A stretch of 64,000 nucleotides of DNA, taken from the NCBI GenBank assembly GCA_051016205.1, contig CP136534.1, forward strand, positions 6,200,001 to 6,264,000. The letters run 5' to 3'. The stretch is from Acuticoccus sp051016205 (GTDB lineage: Bacteria; Pseudomonadota; Alphaproteobacteria; Rhizobiales; Amorphaceae). Below, one piece after another: positions 61,127-64,000 of this stretch (the stretch's first letter is position 1; every line of letters starts with the position of its first letter). A program made the translations under genes and the position numbers. Below the pieces are notes generated by a model, which ran no database searches, was not told where the DNA came from, and saw nothing but the letters and a program-made list of their open reading frames with translations.

Positions 61127-62272
61127 ATGAAAGTGATTGTCGTGGGTGGCGGGATCGTTGGCCTTTCCACCGCCTACGCCCTGACGAAGGGCGGCATCGA
61201 CGTCACCCTCTTGGAGCGCGGGCCAATCCCCAACCCGCTCGCGTCTTCAAGCGACCATCACCGCATCATCCGCTCCACCTACTCCGATCAGGAAGGCTAT
61301 ACGGTACGCATGGGCGAAGCGCACATCGCATGGCAGCGTCTGTGGGACGACCTCGACGGATCCCAACATCGCTACTACGCCCCCACAGGCATCCTCACCC
61401 TTTGCGAGAACGACGGGGACTTTGGCGACACCTCCCGCAAGACCATGGATGCCCTCGGCCTCCCCTACGAGCTTCTGGACGGTGCCGACGCCGTCGAGGC
61501 GCGCTACCCCTTCCTGAATGCCGCCGACATACGCTTCGGCCTCGTGACGGACGGCGGCGCGCTGATGGCCAACACCATCCTCACCGAGCTTGCGGCCTGG
61601 CTCAGGATGAACGGCGCCACCGTCCTGGAACACGCACCCGTAGAGGCGGTGGATGGGCGCACGGGCACCGTCAGCCTTTCGGACGGACGCAGCTTGTCCG
61701 CAGACACGGTGGTGGTGGCGGCGGGCCCTCACACGCTGCGGCTAATGCCCGACCTCACCCAATCGCTGACAGCCGTGCGCACCCATGTGGTCTACGCCGA
61801 CCCGCCAGATCACCTCAAGCCAAGCTGGGTCGAGGGGCCGTGCTGGACCCACCTTGGCGGCAGCGTCCACCTGTGGGGGATTGCACCGGTGGCGGGCCTG
61901 CCCCTCAAGCTCGGCAATGGCGATCTTGCACGGCCCGATGACGACCTCTCACACCGCCCCATCACGCCGGACGAGATCGACGCGCTGATGACAAGCTTCT
62001 CCCGCCGCCTCCGCGACATTCACCAGTACAAAGTCCGCTGGGGCCTCACCAACCATTGGACCATGGCCCCCGACGATGCCTTCCTCCTCACGAGGCGCGA
62101 CAGGGCGGTGATCGTCTCGGCCTGCTCAGGCCACGGCTTCAAGTTCGGCGCTCTCACAGGGCAGGATGTTGCCGACGCCATCACCGAAAAAGACGCCTTC
62201 GACACCATTGCCCAGAAAATGGCCGGTCAGATGACCGCCATCAGACCTGCCGCCCTGGAGCCCCAGTCATGA
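61127..62272 (+). CDS. FAD-dependent amine oxidase-like protein (sarcosine oxidase/DAO family)
   Basis: Flavin oxidoreductase of 381 residues; AGGGAG precedes ATG 61127. The FAD-binding Rossmann motif VIVVGGGIVGLSTAYALTKG and TLLERGPIPNP open the protein, and the C-terminal CSGHGFKFGALTGQDVAD is typical of monomeric sarcosine/N-methyl amino acid oxidases. The position of the covalent flavin Cys (CMYTxxPD in sarcosine oxidase) reads NHWTMAPD, so the cofactor is probably non-covalent. It overlaps the MOSC gene (ATGA). Confidence 0.9.
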   Translation: MKVIVVGGGIVGLSTAYALTKGGIDVTLLERGPIPNPLASSSDHHRIIRSTYSDQEGYTVRMGEAHIAWQRLWDDLDGSQHRYYAPTGILTLCENDGDFGDTSRKTMDALGLPYELLDGADAVEARYPFLNAADIRFGLVTDGGALMANTILTELAAWLRMNGATVLEHAPVEAVDGRTGTVSLSDGRSLSADTVVVAAGPHTLRLMPDLTQSLTAVRTHVVYADPPDHLKPSWVEGPCWTHLGGSVHLWGIAPVAGLPLKLGNGDLARPDDDLSHRPITPDEIDALMTSFSRRLRDIHQYKVRWGLTNHWTMAPDDAFLLTRRDRAVIVSACSGHGFKFGALTGQDVADAITEKDAFDTIAQKMAGQMTAIRPAALEPQS

Positions 62273-63048
62273 GCTCTGCCACTGTCGCCGCCCTCCACCG
62301 CTACCCCGTCAAAGGCTTGAGCGCTGAGGTGCTTCAGAGCGTCACCCTCACGCCAGGGGATGCCTTCCCGGCCGACAGGGTGCTCGGCTTTGCACGCCAT
62401 AACAGCGGCTTCGACCCCGCAGACCCGCAGCCCATGCAAAAGCAGCGCTTCTACGTTTTGATGCGCGATGCCGACCTTGCCACCATGACAACCCGCTACG
62501 ACGAGGCGAGCGACACCCTCACCCTCGCCTCCCCCGGGCGGCCCGAGGTGGTCGCCCCTCTCTCCGCCCCAGCGGGCGAGACGGCAGCCCTTGATGCGGT
62601 GATGGCACACCTGTCCCTGCCGGACGACGAGCGGCCCATCCTTGCCCGCTGCGGCCCCCACCGCTTCACCGATCAATCGCTGTCAGGCCCCGTCCTGATG
62701 CGGTCCATCTCCCTCATCAACCTTCAATCGGTGAAGGCGCTTGGCGATATGATCGGCATGGACGTGGACCCCATGCGCTTCCGCGGCAACATCCTCATCG
62801 ACGGCTGGCCGGCCATGAGCGAACTGGACATGATGGAAAAGACCATCGCCATCGGCCCCGCGCGCCTCAAGATCATCAAGCCCACACGGCGCTGCGCCGC
62901 AACCGAGGTGAACCTTCAGACAGGCGAACGGGATGTCGACATGGTGGGCAGGTTGATGGCCACCTTCGGCCACGCCCATATGGGCGTCTTCGCCACCGTT
63001 CTGGAAGGCGGCGAGATCAAACCCGGCGACGACATCGAGATGGTGTGA
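62269..63048 (+). CDS. MOSC domain protein
   Basis: Cytoplasmic protein of 259 residues with an N-terminal MOSC beta-barrel (TVAALHRYPVKGLSAEVLQS) and the MOSC core (MDVDPMRFRGNILIDGWPAM ... KIIKPTRRCAATEVN). The Cys in RRCAAT corresponds to the conserved cofactor or persulfide residue. The YcbX-type ferredoxin domain is absent. Translationally coupled to the flavin enzyme, suggesting a joint N-oxide or amine pathway. Confidence 0.91.
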   Translation: MSSATVAALHRYPVKGLSAEVLQSVTLTPGDAFPADRVLGFARHNSGFDPADPQPMQKQRFYVLMRDADLATMTTRYDEASDTLTLASPGRPEVVAPLSAPAGETAALDAVMAHLSLPDDERPILARCGPHRFTDQSLSGPVLMRSISLINLQSVKALGDMIGMDVDPMRFRGNILIDGWPAMSELDMMEKTIAIGPARLKIIKPTRRCAATEVNLQTGERDVDMVGRLMATFGHAHMGVFATVLEGGEIKPGDDIEMV

Positions 63049-63059
63049 GGCGCCGCCCG

Positions 63060-63770
63060 CTAAACCGTGAAGGGCTCACCGATGGTGGCCACCTTCACCT
63101 TGGTCTCGGTTTCCCCTGAGCGGGACTCCATAGCGGCAAGGAATTTGTCCGGCGTCTGATCGAGGATGGGGAAGGTGCCGTAGTGGCAGGGCACCACGGT
63201 CTCGAACTCGAAATAGCGGGAGACGGCAAGCGCTGCCTGGCTGCCCCCCATGGTGAACCGGTCGCCGACGGGCACAATCCCCACTTGAGGCGCATAAAGT
63301 TCGTTCACCAGCGCCATATCGGAGAAAATCGCCGTGTCGCCCATGTGGTAGAGCGTCTTGTCCTCCTTAGGCGTCACCACAAGGCCTAATGGGTTACCCA
63401 GATAGGCAAACCCGTTGGGCCCGCTGGCCGCCGAGGAATGGAGGGCGTTCACGAACGACACCGTGAACGGCCCGCAATCCACCGTCCCGCCATGGTTGCC
63501 TGGGTTGATGTTCTCCGCCCCTTGGGCCGCGCAGAATTGGCACACCTCGAACGCGCCGACCACCATCGCCCCCGTTGCCTTGGCGATCGCCACCGTGTCG
63601 CCCACATGGTCATCATGACCGTGGGTGAGGAGGACGTGGGAGACGCCCTCGGCCGGCCCCTCCCAGCCTTGGTCCCATTTCGGATTCCCGGACAGGAACG
63701 GGTCGATCAGGATGCGTGTGCCTGAAAACTCCACCGCGAAGGCCGAATGGCCGTACCAGGTCAGTTGCAT
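63060..63770 (-). CDS. metal-dependent hydrolase, UPF0173 family (MBL fold)
   Basis: MBL-fold hydrolase of 236 residues starting MQLTWYGHSAFAVEFSGTRI. Motifs: LLTHGHDDHVGDTVAIA, NPGNHGGTVDCGPFTVSF, LYHMGDTAIFSDMAL and VPCHYGTFPILDQTPDKF. These match the UPF0173/YtkL family, whose physiological substrate is not known. It is convergent with MOSC. Confidence 0.91.
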   Translation of the reverse strand: MQLTWYGHSAFAVEFSGTRILIDPFLSGNPKWDQGWEGPAEGVSHVLLTHGHDDHVGDTVAIAKATGAMVVGAFEVCQFCAAQGAENINPGNHGGTVDCGPFTVSFVNALHSSAASGPNGFAYLGNPLGLVVTPKEDKTLYHMGDTAIFSDMALVNELYAPQVGIVPVGDRFTMGGSQAALAVSRYFEFETVVPCHYGTFPILDQTPDKFLAAMESRSGETETKVKVATIGEPFTV

Positions 63771-63830
63771 CGCTCTCTCCCATCGTTCGTGGCCGGGGGC
63801 CGGCTCTTGTGTTGGCGCGGTTTGGTGCGC

Positions 63831-64000
63831 TCAGGCGGGGTCGTCTTGGCGGATCGCCTCAAGCTCGATGATGATGGGGATCTCGTCGCCCACGAGATTG
63901 CCCTCCAGCGCATAGGTGCTGCCGAAATCGCTGCGCTTCAGCATGGTCTTCGCCGTCACGCCGACCACGTAGTTGTTGCCGAACGGATAGGGGCCGATCT
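63831..64000 (-). CDS. YceI family periplasmic protein, N-terminus cut by window edge
   Basis: The last 55 residues of a YceI-like lipocalin-fold protein: NNYVVGVTAKTMLKRSDFG, the conserved GDEIPIIIELEAI end strand and stop TGA. The family binds polyisoprenoids or amides in the periplasm. The gap 63771-63830 separates it from the UPF0173 gene. Start and signal peptide lie outside the window. Confidence 0.85.
   Translation of the reverse strand, partial: IGPYPFGNNYVVGVTAKTMLKRSDFGSTYALEGNLVGDEIPIIIELEAIRQDDPA

Overview
The window is GC-rich chromosomal DNA with tightly packed, often overlapping (ATGA, GTGA, TGATG) transport operons. The housekeeping block ffs-dnaX-ybaB-recR, a DUF2244 gene, the style of the LacI, GntR, LysR and LuxR regulators and the very large share of solute transporters suggest a free-living alphaproteobacterium, most likely Hyphomicrobiales-like. 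That is inferred from gene content; no rRNA is present. I saw no tRNA, prophage, insertion sequence, plasmid gene or CRISPR array.

Layout. 1-2.5 kb: truncated peptide-type binding protein divergent from a LysR regulator. 2.5-7.6 kb: metallophosphoesterase divergent from a complete UgpBAEC-like ABC operon. 7.8-10.5 kb: large MscS channel. 10.6-11.8 kb: M20 peptidase. 11.8-14.6 kb: Frc/Rbs-type sugar ABC operon (binding protein, permease, single-domain ATPase). 14.6-19.5 kb: multi-module RTX protein and a chemoreceptor. 19.7-28.8 kb: LacI-centred catabolic locus (amidohydrolase, LacI, hydroxyacid dehydrogenase, complete Liv-type ABC transporter, GST-like protein). 28.8-34.2 kb: AraC/LysE pair, a second amidohydrolase, an orphan TAXI protein and a DapA-like lyase. 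34.4-39.6 kb: TRAP operon ending in an esterase, then an M24 peptidase. 39.7-44.8 kb: SH3-domain protein, small hypothetical, LuxR solo and two tandem RTX-PPC proteins. 44.8-52.9 kb: Dpp/Opp-type operon with two binding proteins, led by a VOC gene and divergent from a GntR regulator. 52.9-56.7 kb: recR, ybaB, an ArsR/AHSA1 pair, dnaX and the SRP RNA. 56.7-59.1 kb: YnjCD-like transporter. 59.3-64 kb: DUF2244, MBL sulfur-type hydrolase, flavin amine oxidase-like enzyme, MOSC protein, UPF0173 hydrolase and a truncated YceI gene.

How it works together. Most of the region is nutrient scavenging: at least six ABC systems and one TRAP system, each beside a regulator or a catabolic enzyme. Direct sequence signals tie some units together. 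GCAAACGTTTGC-type LacI operators occur in tandem at the LacI gene and once, perfectly, 80 bp upstream of the TRAP operon 16 kb away. GTATAC-centred sites lie between the GntR gene and the peptide operon.

The most unusual observations are: (i) a dyad element (core CTGCGTCC-GTAT-GGACGC) whose first three bases supply the TAG stop codon of two unrelated genes; (ii) two tandem RTX proteins whose type I secretion-like end is internal and followed by PPC-like domains, one copy apparently frameshifted near its start, beside a LuxR solo; (iii) a translationally coupled peptide-binding protein with no signal peptide; (iv) an ArsR-AHSA1 pair inserted into the conserved dnaX-ybaB-recR order.
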